A stretch of 64,000 nt of DNA, taken from NCBI RefSeq assembly GCF_025398175.1, contig NZ_CP099735.1, forward strand, positions 1,178,001-1,242,000, in the 5' to 3' direction. The position numbers and the translations under genes are program-made. Positions 10,191 through 19,639 of the stretch are shown in pieces (the first letter of the stretch is position 1; each line of letters starts with the position of its first letter). Under the pieces are notes generated by a model, which was given only the letters and a program-made list of their open reading frames with translations, was not told where the DNA came from and did not search any database. The DNA is from Photobacterium sp. TY1-4 (GTDB taxonomy: Bacteria; Pseudomonadota; Gammaproteobacteria; Enterobacterales; Vibrionaceae).

Positions 10191-10565
10191 ATGTATCTGA
10201 CCCTGAAAACCTTCCACGTCCTCACTGTCCTGCTCAGTATCAGCCTCTTCCTGTTTCGCTTCACCTTAATCTGCCGCCGGTCACCGCTGGCTGCCAATCC
10301 GGTCTTGAAAATTGCCCCGCACGTTAACGACACCTTGTTGCTGACCAGCGGGATGGCGCTGATCGGCCTGACCGGCTTTGTCCCGTTTACCGCGGCCGCG
10401 CCCTGGCTCTCGGTCAAGTTGCTGGCCGTGGTCGCCTACATCTTGTGTGGTGCCTTTGCCCTCAAAGCCCGACATATCGGACTGCGCTGGCTGAGCTTCG
10501 CCGGCGCGCTGGGCTGGCTGGCCTTGATCGTCAAACTGGCCGTCAGCAAACATCTTGGCATATAA
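10191..10565 (+). CDS. SirB2-family membrane protein
   Basis: The 124-aa product has four hydrophobic helices (for example FHVLTVLLSISLFLFRFTL and WLSVKLLAVVAYILCGAFAL) and the spacing of conserved SirB2 residues (KxxH in the first helix, R-x5 RRSP, KIAPHVNDTLLL, KARH). SirB2 proteins are small integral membrane proteins with no settled biochemical role, named after a Salmonella invasion locus. Here the gene follows norB and the 47-aa ORF on the same strand and probably belongs to the NorR regulon. The ATG at 10191 was chosen because the first helix begins just after it; the open frame extends upstream into unlikely sequence. Confidence 0.8.
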   Translation: MYLTLKTFHVLTVLLSISLFLFRFTLICRRSPLAANPVLKIAPHVNDTLLLTSGMALIGLTGFVPFTAAAPWLSVKLLAVVAYILCGAFALKARHIGLRWLSFAGALGWLALIVKLAVSKHLGI

Positions 10566-10965
10566 ACCCGGGCAACACCGTCCGTCTCATTGCTCAAAAT
10601 CCCACCCAATTTTCAACAAAGAACACCCCAAAACACAGAGCAAATGATCTCAACCTTGATCATTTGCTCACCCATATCACATACACCCATCACAAATCGA
10701 AAGATTCCCACTTGTACGGCGGGTATAAAGATGACCAACAAGCCAGGTAAAATGGGATCAAAGCACGATTTAGTTGTCATATTGATTGACAACTTTCAGT
10801 AAAAAGCTAATTATCATCACATCAATTGTTCTCTGGTGATCCATATGTTCACATCGAGCGTGATGCGGATTAAACATTTGGCTCGCCAACAGGTAAAACT
10901 ACCTTTTCTGGCTACACTTTTAGCTAGCATCAGACAAGCCCCTAACACGTTGAAGGTCGAGAGAT
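10566..10965. other. Intergenic region upstream of tal
   Basis: No gene is supported in this 400-base stretch. It contains a perfect 10-bp inverted repeat GCAAATGATC (10640-10649 with 10658-10667, 8-base loop), a second one, AGTTGTCA at 10772-10779 with 10787-10794, and a promoter candidate described separately. The sequence is richer in A and T than its surroundings. Confidence 0.6.
10786..10814 (+). promoter_or_regulatory. Candidate sigma-70 promoter of tal
   Basis: A consensus -35 box TTGACA (10786-10791) is followed after 17 bases by AATTAT (10809-10814), a 4 of 6 match to TATAAT. The -35 box lies within one arm of the inverted repeat AGTTGTCA/TGACAACT, so a repressor or activator could act there. 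About 150 bases separate it from the tal start. Confidence 0.45.
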
Positions 10966-11916
10966 ATGAGCACGAAACTGGAACAACTGCGCGCGCTAAC
11001 CACTGTTGTTGCTGACACCGGCGACATCGAAGCGATTAGTAAGTATCAACCGGAAGATGCGACGACCAACCCATCTTTGATCCTGAAAGCCGCTCAGATT
11101 GAAGAATATGCTCCGCTGATCGATCAGGCGATTGAGTACGCAAAAGCACAAAGCGATGACAAAACACAGCAAATCGCAGACACCTGCGACATGCTGGCCG
11201 TGAACATCGGTAAAGAAATCCTGAAAGTGGTTCCTGGCCGTATCTCAACAGAAGTTGACGCGCGCCTGTCTTACGACACCGAAGGCAGCATCGCCAAAGC
11301 TCGTCACCTGGTGAAAATGTACAACGATGCCGGGATCACCAATGACCGTATCCTGATCAAGCTGGCTTCAACCTGGGAAGGTATCCGCGCTGCCGAAGTG
11401 CTGGAGAAAGAAGGCATCAACTGTAACCTGACGCTGCTGTTCTCATTTGCTCAGGCGCGTGCCTGTGCCGAAGCCGGTGTTTACCTGATCTCGCCATTCG
11501 TTGGCCGCATCATGGACTGGTACAAAGCCAAAGAAGGCCGTGACTTCGAAGCGTCTGAAGATCCAGGTGTTCTGTCTGTCACCAGCATCTACAACTACTA
11601 CAAAGCACACGGCTACAACACTGTGGTCATGGGTGCGAGCTTCCGTAACACCGGTGAAATCCTGGAACTGGCCGGTTGTGACCGCCTGACCATCAGCCCA
11701 CAGCTGCTGCAAGAGCTGAGCGAAGCTGAAGGCGAAGTTGTTCAGAAACTGTTCGCTGACGTTGAAAAGAAAGAGCGTCCGGCTGCAATGGGCCACGCAG
11801 AATTCCTGTGGGAGCACAACCTGGACGCGATGGCCGTTGAGAAACTGGCTGAAGGCATCCGCAACTTCGCCGTTGACCAGGGCAAGCTGGAAGCGATGAT
11901 CGCTGAGCGCCTGTAA
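10966..11916 (+). CDS. tal: Transaldolase
   Basis: This cytosolic enzyme of the non-oxidative pentose phosphate pathway moves a dihydroxyacetone unit from sedoheptulose-7-P to glyceraldehyde-3-P. The 316-aa length matches the TalA/TalB family (317 aa). Visible motifs are [13 protein letters not shown] near residue 31, the Schiff-base Lys132 in [17 protein letters not shown], the following [18 protein letters not shown], and [11 protein letters not shown]. An AAGG-GAGAG purine stretch precedes the ATG. It is followed by a terminator and then transketolase, with which it acts. Confidence 0.97.
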   Translation: MSTKLEQLRALTTVVADTGDIEAISKYQPEDATTNPSLILKAAQIEEYAPLIDQAIEYAKAQSDDKTQQIADTCDMLAVNIGKEILKVVPGRISTEVDARLSYDTEGSIAKARHLVKMYNDAGITNDRILIKLASTWEGIRAAEVLEKEGINCNLTLLFSFAQARACAEAGVYLISPFVGRIMDWYKAKEGRDFEASEDPGVLSVTSIYNYYKAHGYNTVVMGASFRNTGEILELAGCDRLTISPQLLQELSEAEGEVVQKLFADVEKKERPAAMGHAEFLWEHNLDAMAVEKLAEGIRNFAVDQGKLEAMIAERL

Positions 11917-11932
11917 GCAACATCATGAATTC

Positions 11933-11966
11933 AGAAAGCGGCCGTCCAGCCGCTTTCTTCCTTTTC
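11933..11966 (+). terminator. Intrinsic terminator after tal
   Basis: AGAAAGCGGC (11933-11942) pairs perfectly with GCCGCTTTCT (11949-11958) across a 6-base loop and is followed by TCCTTTT. It separates tal from tkt, though read-through could still feed tkt. Confidence 0.8.
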
Positions 11967-11998
11967 CGAATCCAACAAAATCAACAGTGGAAACCAAC

Positions 11999-14008
11999 AT
12001 GGAACAACAAGCTGTTTCTCGCAAAGATCTTGCAAATGCAATCCGTGCCCTGAGTATGGACGGTGTACAACAAGCCAACTCCGGTCACCCGGGTGCCCCG
12101 ATGGGCATGGCTGACATCGCCGAAGTCCTGTGGCGCAGCCACATGAACCACAACCCACAGAACCCGAGCTGGGCTGACCGTGACCGCTTCGTGCTGTCTA
12201 ACGGCCACGGCTCAATGCTGATCTACTCGCTGCTGCACCTGACCGGCTATGCGCTGCCAATCGAAGAGCTGAAGAACTTCCGTCAGCTGCACTCGAAAAC
12301 CCCGGGCCACCCGGAGTACGGTTACGCGCCGGGCATCGAAACCACGACGGGCCCGCTGGGCCAGGGCATCACCAATGCCGTGGGTATGGCGATTGCTGAA
12401 AAAGCCATGGCTGCGCAGTTCAACCAGGACGGCCACGACATCGTCGATCACTTCACTTACGTGTTCATGGGCGACGGCTGTCTGATGGAAGGGATCTCGC
12501 ACGAAGCCTGCTCCCTGGCCGGTACCCTGGGCCTGGGCAAACTGATCGCGTTTTGGGATGACAACGGCATCTCAATCGACGGTGAAGTGGAAGGCTGGTT
12601 CACCGACGATACTGCCAAGCGTTTTGAGTCTTACGGCTGGCACGTGATCCCGGCGGTTGACGGCCACGATCCGGAAGCGATCAACGCAGCGATTGAAGCA
12701 GCGAAAGCGGAAAGCGGCAAACCAACCCTGATCTGCACCAAAACCATCATCGGCTTCGGCTCACCAAACAAAGCCGGCTCGCACGACTGTCACGGCGCAC
12801 CACTGGGCCACGACGAAATCGCTGCAGCCCGTGAATTCCTGGGCTGGAACCACGGTCCGTTTGAAATCCCGGCTGACATTGCGACAGCATGGGATGCCAA
12901 AGATGCCGGTGCTGCCAAAGAAGCAGCCTGGGACGAGAAGTTTGCAGCCTACGCGGCGGCATATCCTGAGCTGGCGGCTGAGTTCAAACGTCGCATGAAC
13001 GGCGAACTGCCGGCAGAGTGGGAAGCGCAGGCAAGCCAAATCATCGCTGATCTGCAAGCCAACCCGGCCAACATCGCCTCACGTAAAGCGTCCCAAAACG
13101 CGCTGGAAGCGTTCGGCAAACTGTTGCCTGAATTCATGGGCGGCTCGGCTGACCTGGCGCCATCGAACCTGACCATGTGGTCTGGCTCGAAATCCCTGAC
13201 TGCCGATGACGCGTCTGGGAACTACATCCACTACGGTGTGCGTGAGTTCGGCATGACCGCGATCATCAACGGTATCGCCCTGCACGGCGGTTTCGTACCG
13301 TACGGCGCAACCTTCCTGATGTTCATGGAATACGCCCGTAACGCCATGCGCATGGCTGCGCTGATGAAAGTGCAGAACATCCAGGTTTACACCCACGACT
13401 CGATCGGTCTGGGCGAAGACGGCCCGACCCACCAGCCGGTTGAGCAAATCGCGTCACTGCGCCTGACTCCGAACATGAGCACCTGGCGTCCTTGTGATCA
13501 GGTTGAATCTGCTGTGGCGTGGAAACTGGCGATTGAGCGCAAAGACGCGCCGACCGCGCTAATCTTCTCGCGCCAGAACCTGGCTCAGCAAGCACGCAGC
13601 GAAGCGCAGGTGGCTGACATTGCCAAGGGGGGGTACATCCTGAAAGACAGCGACGGCAAACCTGAGCTGATCCTGATCGCCACCGGCTCTGAAGTTGAGC
13701 TGGCGGTGAAAGCTGCCGATAAGCTGACGGCTGAAGGCAAGCAGGTTCGCGTGGTCTCGATGCCATCGACCGATGCGTTCGACAAGCAAGATGCGGCTTA
13801 CCGTGAGTCTGTGCTGCCATCTGATGTTACAGCGCGGATTGCGATTGAAGCCGGCATCGCCGACTTCTGGTACAAGTACGTCGGCTTTGACGGCCGCATC
13901 ATCGGCATGACCACTTTCGGTGAATCTGCACCGGCCGGTCAGCTGTTTGAGATGTTCGGTTTCACCACGGAAAACGTGGTGAGCACTGCCCAGGAGCTGC
14001 TGGCATAA
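11999..14008 (+). CDS. tkt: Transketolase
   Basis: This thiamine-diphosphate enzyme transfers two-carbon ketol units in the pentose phosphate pathway. The 669-aa product carries the family motifs: [20 protein letters not shown] near the start, [18 protein letters not shown], the ThDP/Mg site [13 protein letters not shown], the middle-domain [16 protein letters not shown] with the catalytic Glu, and [18 protein letters not shown]. The ATG at 11999 has GGAA 6 bases upstream; a GTG four codons earlier (11987) is possible but less likely. Together with tal it forms a complete non-oxidative branch, and it may connect to gluconate use encoded 10 kb downstream. Confidence 0.97.
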   Translation: MEQQAVSRKDLANAIRALSMDGVQQANSGHPGAPMGMADIAEVLWRSHMNHNPQNPSWADRDRFVLSNGHGSMLIYSLLHLTGYALPIEELKNFRQLHSKTPGHPEYGYAPGIETTTGPLGQGITNAVGMAIAEKAMAAQFNQDGHDIVDHFTYVFMGDGCLMEGISHEACSLAGTLGLGKLIAFWDDNGISIDGEVEGWFTDDTAKRFESYGWHVIPAVDGHDPEAINAAIEAAKAESGKPTLICTKTIIGFGSPNKAGSHDCHGAPLGHDEIAAAREFLGWNHGPFEIPADIATAWDAKDAGAAKEAAWDEKFAAYAAAYPELAAEFKRRMNGELPAEWEAQASQIIADLQANPANIASRKASQNALEAFGKLLPEFMGGSADLAPSNLTMWSGSKSLTADDASGNYIHYGVREFGMTAIINGIALHGGFVPYGATFLMFMEYARNAMRMAALMKVQNIQVYTHDSIGLGEDGPTHQPVEQIASLRLTPNMSTWRPCDQVESAVAWKLAIERKDAPTALIFSRQNLAQQARSEAQVADIAKGGYILKDSDGKPELILIATGSEVELAVKAADKLTAEGKQVRVVSMPSTDAFDKQDAAYRESVLPSDVTARIAIEAGIADFWYKYVGFDGRIIGMTTFGESAPAGQLFEMFGFTTENVVSTAQELLA

Positions 14009-14025
14009 GCCCTCAGCAAACACAC

Positions 14026-14054
14026 AAAAACCGGTCATCATGACCGGTTTTTTT
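14026..14054 (+). terminator. Intrinsic terminator after tkt
   Basis: CCGGTCA (14031-14037) and TGACCGG (14041-14047) form a tight hairpin with a 3-base loop, preceded by five A and followed by seven T. The A tract makes it usable from both sides. Confidence 0.93.
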
Positions 14055-14104
14055 ATGCCTGTATCGCGGGCGGGCAGGCCTTCCGACATCCGCCAGCAGC
14101 TTTA

Positions 14105-14338
14105 TTACTGTTTCGCCTTGTCCGCATAGCTGTGTTGTTGCCCTGTCACCGAAGCGGGAGGCATTTCCATCAGGCGATCCAGCCCGATATCTTCCCGAAG
14201 ATGCGCCGGGAGATCACTCAGGTAATACGCCCGGCGCCGTTGCTGTCGCCAGTTTCGATATAAAGAAAACCCACGCTTAACTGAAGCCACCACTTGCTGT
14301 ACTGTTGGGAAGACTGGTTCAAACGTTGTCATACGCAT
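14105..14338 (-). CDS. DUF1127 (YjiS-like) small basic protein
   Basis: The 77-aa product has the DUF1127 signature: a basic stretch (YRNWRQQRRRAYYLSDLP) followed by L-R-EDIGLDR. Members are small Arg-rich proteins; some alphaproteobacterial ones bind RNA and affect small-RNA turnover and phosphate or carbon metabolism, but the role in this group is unknown. The gene is divergent from a LysR regulator 97 bases away, a neighbourhood that suggests control by that regulator. AGGG lies 7 bases before the ATG. Confidence 0.85.
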   Translation of the reverse strand: MRMTTFEPVFPTVQQVVASVKRGFSLYRNWRQQRRRAYYLSDLPAHLREDIGLDRLMEMPPASVTGQQHSYADKAKQ

Positions 14339-14435
14339 ATTTAAGCCCTACTATCGTGTAATCTATGGGCTTATCTTGGTTCACCACCGCAGTTTGCTCA
14401 AACGATCAATCCTGGCACTCAGTTAAGGAAAGCTT

Positions 14436-15383
14436 ATGTCAAACGCTACGGAAGCACACAAACGCATGCCGCCGCTGCAAGGACTGTATTATTTTCATCA
14501 GGCAGCCCAGCTCGGCAGCTTCAAGGCCGCAGCCGATCACCTGTTTGTCACCGCAGCGGCGATCAGCCAGCAAATCCGGCTCCTGGAAGAGTGGCTGGAA
14601 ACCCCTTTGTTCTACCGCCAGCATCGCAAAATCGTCCTGACGCCTGAGGGCCAGATGCTGTTTGAGCACACCCAGCAGGGCTTCACGGCCATTCAGAACG
14701 GGCTGTGGTTGCTCAATCATGATCCGGAGCCGCAGCGGTTGTCCTTATCCACCCTGCCCTCGTTCTCCCAGCACTGGCTGGTGCCCCGGATGAACACCTT
14801 TCGCGACGAGCACCCGGATCTCTCCGTGTTGGTCGAATCGAAAACCCAGCTGCAAACCTTTGCCCAGTCTTCCATCGATCTCTGCATTCGCTACGGGGAA
14901 GGCCGCTACAGCGACCTGACCAGTCAGTGGCTGATGGATGATTTGCTCTATCCGGTGTGTCATCCGCTTTATCAGGAACAGCATCAGATCCACTCCATCG
15001 AAGATCTGCAACGGGTTCATCTGATCGGCGATATCTGGCCGGACATGAACTGGCAGCGCTGGCTGTCGCTGGTTGGGGCCAAAGGCGGCACAACGGCGCT
15101 GGCCTACGACGGGGCCAACTATGTCCTGGAAGGGGCGTTGTCGGTGCAAGGGGTCGCCTTAGCCCGCCATACCCTGGCCCAGCGCTACCTGGCAGAAGGT
15201 AAGCTGGTTCGCATTGATCGCGTCGCCGTCAAACCTACGTTCCGCTACTACCTGTGCGCGCCGCAAGGGTACTTCCGGCGCAAAAAAGTGATCGCCTTTT
15301 GCGATTGGATCCGCCGCCAGGCCGAAGCCTTCCAGCAAACCTTACCGGCGGATCTGACGATCATTGAGGCGACGTCACGGTAA
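14436..15383 (+). CDS. LysR-family regulator, GcvA-like
   Basis: The 315-aa protein has the LysR N-terminal winged HTH (YYFHQAAQLGSFKAAADHLF then VTAAAISQQIRLLEEWLETP) and a periplasmic-binding-like effector domain. The GcvA-type wording (LPPLQGL-like start, STLPSFSQHWLVPRM, DLCIRYGEGRY) places it in the GcvA/AmpR group. Its target is probably the divergent DUF1127 gene or its own promoter. The effector cannot be told from the sequence. Confidence 0.92.
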   Translation: MSNATEAHKRMPPLQGLYYFHQAAQLGSFKAAADHLFVTAAAISQQIRLLEEWLETPLFYRQHRKIVLTPEGQMLFEHTQQGFTAIQNGLWLLNHDPEPQRLSLSTLPSFSQHWLVPRMNTFRDEHPDLSVLVESKTQLQTFAQSSIDLCIRYGEGRYSDLTSQWLMDDLLYPVCHPLYQEQHQIHSIEDLQRVHLIGDIWPDMNWQRWLSLVGAKGGTTALAYDGANYVLEGALSVQGVALARHTLAQRYLAEGKLVRIDRVAVKPTFRYYLCAPQGYFRRKKVIAFCDWIRRQAEAFQQTLPADLTIIEATSR

Positions 15384-15475
15384 TCCGCATGCCGCTCTGC
15401 AGAAGCCATTCATACAAAGCCCATTCATGCAAAGGCCATTCAGAGACCCAGGTCAAGCGGCGGGCGACAACAGGA

Positions 15476-16114
15476 TCAGGCAAATAGCTCGGTATACTGT
15501 TCACCGACTTGGGCAAAGTCGGCGAAGCCCGCAATTTCAAGATTGGTCTGTGGGCTGCCCACCCGGCCAATCGACAGGCAGGCAGCGCCGCTGTCCACGG
15601 CCGATTGAATCCCCATTTCCGAATCTTCAAAGATCAGGCAGCGTGCGACATCAACATCCAGCAAACGCGCAGCTAGCTGGTAGCAATCCGGCGCCGGCTT
15701 GCCGTGCACCACATCATCCCGGGTGACGATCACCGAAAAGTAAGCCGACAAATCATGTGACTGAAGTACCGCATTGACTTTCTCCTCCCAACTGCTGGTC
15801 ACCAGGGCCACCGGGATCCCGGACGCCTTCAACTTAGCCAGGACCGGCTGAACACCGGGGATCAGGGGATATTCGGCACGTTCTTCAAACTGTTCCAGCT
15901 TCTTTTGGATTGTCATGAGCTCCGCATCCGGCAGATGACCAAAGATTTGGTTCAGGACATCCATGCCGGGCCTGCCGTGGATCTGATGTTTCATCTCTTC
16001 CCGGCTCAGATATATCCCATATTCTACCGCCACCGAAGACCATGACGCTTCCACCACCCGGCTCGAGTCAATCACCACCCCATCCATATCAAACATCACT
16101 GCAGCAAATTTCAT
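15476..16114 (-). CDS. HAD-superfamily phosphatase/phosphomutase
   Basis: The 212-aa protein is a HAD subfamily IA hydrolase of the beta-phosphoglucomutase/YcjU type. Motif I is FDMDGVVIDSS with the nucleophilic Asp, motif II is ALVTSSW, the Lys of motif III is in HGKPAPDCY, and motif IV is IFEDSEMGIQSA. A helical cap lies between motifs I and II. Substrates of this group are small phosphorylated sugars or glycolate-like compounds; which one is not visible. The start MKFAAVMFD has GGGGA upstream; the frame is open further upstream but would overlap the divergent gene. It faces a LysR gene 97 bases away, which may control it. Confidence 0.9.
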   Translation of the reverse strand: MKFAAVMFDMDGVVIDSSRVVEASWSSVAVEYGIYLSREEMKHQIHGRPGMDVLNQIFGHLPDAELMTIQKKLEQFEERAEYPLIPGVQPVLAKLKASGIPVALVTSSWEEKVNAVLQSHDLSAYFSVIVTRDDVVHGKPAPDCYQLAARLLDVDVARCLIFEDSEMGIQSAVDSGAACLSIGRVGSPQTNLEIAGFADFAQVGEQYTELFA

Positions 16115-16211
16115 CCGTATCCCCACTCTGGCATTGATTAGGATTGCGATTAGACCATGGGGTACATGTCTTTTATAATGACATTTCATCATGGCTAGAT
16201 AACCGGACGTT

Positions 16212-17093
16212 ATGAACTTAGAAAGCGGATATTTAAGGGCGTTTGTTTCTCTGGCCAAATCGAAAAGCTATACCAAATCGGCCCATGAACTTCATATTAC
16301 CCAGCCGGCGCTGACCAAGAAAATTAAGACCCTGGAACAGACCGTTGGCGCGGCGTTATTTATCCGACATCAAACCGGCACCCAATTAAGCCAGTCCGGG
16401 ACGTATTTATTTCCCCTCGCCGAAGAAATTGTCCGGAAACTGGAAAACCTCGAGGAGCGGGCCGCAGAAATTGCACAGGGGATGACCGGAAAAATAGCCA
16501 TCGGTTTTGGTATTTCGACGTATCGCCTGGTCCCTGATTTAATCAAACATTACCAGGCGCACCGTCCCCAGACGAAAATTTCGTTGCGCGACATTGCCTC
16601 CAGGCAGCAATTTCTATTGCTCGAATCCGGGGAGCTGCAAGTCGGGTTTACCCGGGTCCCGGACAATACCCAAAAGCTCTCCTATCACCCCATCACTACC
16701 GATCAATTGGTGTTAATCAAACCAAAACATGCAGCACGCCACAATGCAGAAAATCATCTCAGCGAGTTGACGCTTCTCCAACTCACCGATGAACACTGCC
16801 CGGGCATTACCCGGCAAGTTGAGCTGTTTCTACAGCAGACGCCCTGTACCCTGCATAAAGAGTATCAGGACATTCAGACGATTATTGCGCTGGTCTCCGC
16901 CGGTCTGGGATATTCAATCTTACCCCGAAGTGCCCTCCATGTGGCCGACGACCGGATCGACTACGCGCCGTTACATGGTGCCTTCGCCAGCTGGGATATT
17001 TGCATGACCTGGAATCAGGCCATCACCGACCCCGTCAGGGACGATTTCATCCAGGCGGCTTTACACCGGCTCCAACTGCCCCGACTTTGTTGA
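16212..17093 (+). CDS. LysR-family regulator
   Basis: The 293-aa product begins with a LysR winged HTH (LRAFVSLAKSKSYTKSAHEL, ITQPALTKKIKTLEQTVGAALF) and continues with the two-lobed effector domain (GKIAIGFGIST, LQVGFTRVP, ISAGLGYSI-like VSAGLGYSILPRSALHV). It resembles the CynR/AlsR branch of the family. It is divergent from the HAD phosphatase gene, the commonest LysR arrangement, so that gene is the likely target. Confidence 0.92.
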   Translation: MNLESGYLRAFVSLAKSKSYTKSAHELHITQPALTKKIKTLEQTVGAALFIRHQTGTQLSQSGTYLFPLAEEIVRKLENLEERAAEIAQGMTGKIAIGFGISTYRLVPDLIKHYQAHRPQTKISLRDIASRQQFLLLESGELQVGFTRVPDNTQKLSYHPITTDQLVLIKPKHAARHNAENHLSELTLLQLTDEHCPGITRQVELFLQQTPCTLHKEYQDIQTIIALVSAGLGYSILPRSALHVADDRIDYAPLHGAFASWDICMTWNQAITDPVRDDFIQAALHRLQLPRLC

Positions 17094-17379
17094 ATTTGTC
17101 GCCAATCGAACCGGGTATGCTTGCTGTACCAACCGAGACAAACGCCGTATTGCTGGCCCCTGGCCTGATCCAAGCCCGTGGCAGAAAAATTACGCTTGTC
17201 CCCAGCCAGCAGGGAACTCCGCCGCCCAATTACAGTCAGTACCATCATAGACGCGACATCACCTCACAAAACAGCAACAAATCCTTGTCACGCTATAGAA
17301 ATTTCGCAAGCAGGTTTCATAATATGAACCCTGTTTTTCATCTAAGACAGACATTGAGTCACTAAGGTAGGAAACCAAT

Positions 17380-17781
17380 ATGACATGGCAACTCTCTGAG
17401 CTTCTCCCCGTCCTTTCAGGACATGAAGGCTGGCTGGTTCGTCAACACGAACAAGCCATTGTGATCCAAAATGAAGATAACATTGAAGCCTACCTGGCGG
17501 TGGCGGGTGAGCAAATCCTGGTTGAGGTGCTGCTATTCCCTCAACAGCAGGTTCGGGACGTCGCCGCGCTCAACGAGCACGTTTTACGCACCCACAAAAT
17601 GTTCCCGCTCTCGACCATCGGGATCAATGAAATTGACGGCGACAGCTACTACGTCGCTTTCGGCTCGCTGTCTTCCCAGTCCAAGCAGGAAAGTATCCTG
17701 ATTGAAGTCGCGACGCTGTTCCGCAATGTCGAAGCCTTTATTGACCTGTACCAGGAATATCTGATGGAGCGTGCCTCATGA
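17380..17781 (+). CDS. yjfI: YjfI family protein (DUF2170)
   Basis: The 133-aa cytosolic protein matches the DUF2170/YjfI family, the first gene of the E. coli yjfIJKLM cluster: it starts with a Leu-rich helix (SELLPVLSG), has VVIQNE-like IVIQNEDNIEAYLAV and ends in an amphipathic helix FRNVEAFIDLYQEYL. Its function is unknown. It overlaps the next gene by four bases (ATGA), and an AGGA-type site (GGTAGGAAACC) precedes its start. The set of neighbours (PspA-like, DUF2491, DUF350, DUF1190) makes the call firm. Confidence 0.87.
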   Translation: MTWQLSELLPVLSGHEGWLVRQHEQAIVIQNEDNIEAYLAVAGEQILVEVLLFPQQQVRDVAALNEHVLRTHKMFPLSTIGINEIDGDSYYVAFGSLSSQSKQESILIEVATLFRNVEAFIDLYQEYLMERAS

Positions 17782-18473
17782 GTGTATGGAAAAAACTGTT
17801 TACCGCCATCAAGGGTGGTGCCAACGAAGCGGCTGAGAGCATCGCTGACAACCAGGCCCTGCGGATCCTGGATCAGGAGATCCGCGAAGCGAAGCAGGAA
17901 CTGCGCCGCTCGGATGAAGCCCTGGTCGGGATCGTCGCCAAACGCAAGCTGACCCAACAGAAAGTCGAAGCGCTGGATAACGGCATCGGTGAATATGAAG
18001 GCCATGCTCGCGCTGCCATGGAAAAGGGCCAACAGGATCTGGCGCTGGAATGTGCTCAGAAGGTTGCCGACCTGAGAAACGAGCAACAGACTGAGCAAAG
18101 CTACCTGGATCAGTTTATCGCCTCCGAGCAGAGCATGCGAACCAACATCGCGCAGGCAAAAGATAAACTGCGTCAGTTGGAGCAGCAAGTTGATGTCGTC
18201 AAGGCCAACGAAGCGGTTCAGAAAGCTCAATCTGCCGTGTCGGCCACCAATGTGGGTGCCAATGCCAAAATGCATACCGCGGTTGAATCCCTGGAGCGCA
18301 TCAAACAGCGCCAGGCAGAAAAATCCGCGCAACTCGAAGCCGCTGCTGAAATGGCCGAAGCCCAGTCCGGCAGCAGCCTGGATAAAAAACTGGCTGAAGC
18401 CGGGATCGGATCCGCTCCAAAAGCTTCTGCCCAGGATGAGCTATCCCGCATTCTCGGAAAGACCAACGGATAA
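17778..18473 (+). CDS. yjfJ: PspA/IM30-family protein YjfJ
   Basis: The 231-aa protein is a PspA/IM30 (bacterial ESCRT-III-like) member: nearly all alpha-helical coiled coil (for example ALRILDQEIREAKQELRRSD and QLEQQVDVVKANEAVQKAQ), rich in Ala, Gln, Lys and Glu. PspA-type proteins bind and stabilise stressed inner membrane. It is translationally coupled to yjfI. A short C-terminal tail (SAQDELSRILGKTNG) resembles the end segment of other YjfJ proteins. In this operon it presumably answers membrane damage together with the ion channel encoded next. Confidence 0.92.
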   Translation: MSVWKKLFTAIKGGANEAAESIADNQALRILDQEIREAKQELRRSDEALVGIVAKRKLTQQKVEALDNGIGEYEGHARAAMEKGQQDLALECAQKVADLRNEQQTEQSYLDQFIASEQSMRTNIAQAKDKLRQLEQQVDVVKANEAVQKAQSAVSATNVGANAKMHTAVESLERIKQRQAEKSAQLEAAAEMAEAQSGSSLDKKLAEAGIGSAPKASAQDELSRILGKTNG

Positions 18474-18554
18474 ACAGACGTGAATGTTCGTTGCATGCCC
18501 GCGCCTCTTGACGCACCACCAGCCCCTCGCACTTGTTAACCGGGAGATTCCGCC

Positions 18555-19577
18555 GTGTCTTTATGGATCTTATTTCGCCAGTGGGCGGTGAAAAACCTCT
18601 CGGCTCTCAACAGCAAGAACCTGTTGCTGATCCTGCTGGGATATGTCGTGCTGAGCTGGCTGCTGCTCAAACTGGCGGGCGAGCATGCAATGACCGACTC
18701 GTTCACCAACTACATCTATTACCTGTTCGTGACGGCCTCAACCGTTGGTTACGGCGATATGTCGCCGGCCACCTCGGCCGGGAAATGGATTGTGTCCTTG
18801 CTGGTGATCCCCGGCGGCCTCGGCGTTTTTGCCGTCGGGGTTGGCCGGGTCGCCAGCTTGTTTCTTCAATACTGGAAAAGCGGTTTGCAGGGAAAACGGA
18901 GCGTTAACGTGAAAAACCATATTTTAGTGCTGGGCTGGAATGAGCAACGCACCCTGCATCTGATCAAAATGTTGCAACATGAAGAAAGCGGCCGCCGCCC
19001 AATCGTCCTGTGTGTGCGCCCTGAGATTGAAAATCCGCTGCCGGGCGAAATCGAGTTTGTCCGGGTGGGCAGCTTTACCGATCAGGAAGGCATGGCCAGA
19101 GCCTCGGTGGAAGAAGCCAGCTGCATCTTGATCGACAACCCGGAAGATGACATCACGCTCTCAGCGGCACTGTTCTGCGCCAGTAAAAACCCGCAAGCCC
19201 ATTTGCTGGCCTACTTCAAAGATGAAGGCCTCGGCCTGTTGCTCAAGCAACATTGTCCGAATGCCGAGTGCATTCCGTCGGTTGCCGTGGAAATGCTGGC
19301 CAAAGCTGCCGTTGATCCGGGCTCAAGCGAGCTGCACCACGAACTACTCAGCACCACCCAGGGGATGACACAGTATTCCGTGCATTACCCGCAAGATGCC
19401 GAAGCCACCACCATCGACGCCCTGTTCAGCACCTTTAAGCAACGCTACGATGCCACGCTGATCGGGATTGACTGCGGCCAGGGTGTGGAACTCAACCCGG
19501 CGCTGAACAAAGCGGTTCAGCCCGGCTGTAAACTGTTTTATATCTCAGATGAGCGCATCACTGATTTTCAATGGTAG
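18555..19577 (+). CDS. Two-helix K+ channel with RCK-type domain
   Basis: The 340-aa protein has a first membrane helix (LLLILLGYVVLSWLLLKLAG), a pore helix with the K+ selectivity filter TVGYGD, a second helix (WIVSLLVIPGGLGVFAVGVG) and then a soluble RCK/TrkA-N-like domain starting HILVLGWNEQRTLHLI. This is the build of MthK/Kch-type prokaryotic potassium channels. Later stretches (SCILIDNPEDDITLSAALF, AHLLAYFKDEGLG) fit a regulator-of-conductance fold; the glycine motif is GWNEQ rather than GxGxxG, so nucleotide binding is uncertain. The start is a GTG with GGGAG 9 bases upstream. It sits within the yjf operon between the pspA-like and DUF2491 genes, a place it does not occupy in E. coli. 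Confidence 0.93.
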   Translation: MSLWILFRQWAVKNLSALNSKNLLLILLGYVVLSWLLLKLAGEHAMTDSFTNYIYYLFVTASTVGYGDMSPATSAGKWIVSLLVIPGGLGVFAVGVGRVASLFLQYWKSGLQGKRSVNVKNHILVLGWNEQRTLHLIKMLQHEESGRRPIVLCVRPEIENPLPGEIEFVRVGSFTDQEGMARASVEEASCILIDNPEDDITLSAALFCASKNPQAHLLAYFKDEGLGLLLKQHCPNAECIPSVAVEMLAKAAVDPGSSELHHELLSTTQGMTQYSVHYPQDAEATTIDALFSTFKQRYDATLIGIDCGQGVELNPALNKAVQPGCKLFYISDERITDFQW

Positions 19578-19639
19578 CCCTTTCGACTTTCCATATTTCA
19601 CCCGGAAAACCAGCGGTGCCATCGCGCTGAGGAGCATAT

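Noticed and set aside
17000..17365. Possible 121-aa protein overlapping the end of the LysR gene
   Set aside because: Out of frame over a real gene and low-complexity beyond it; no start signal.
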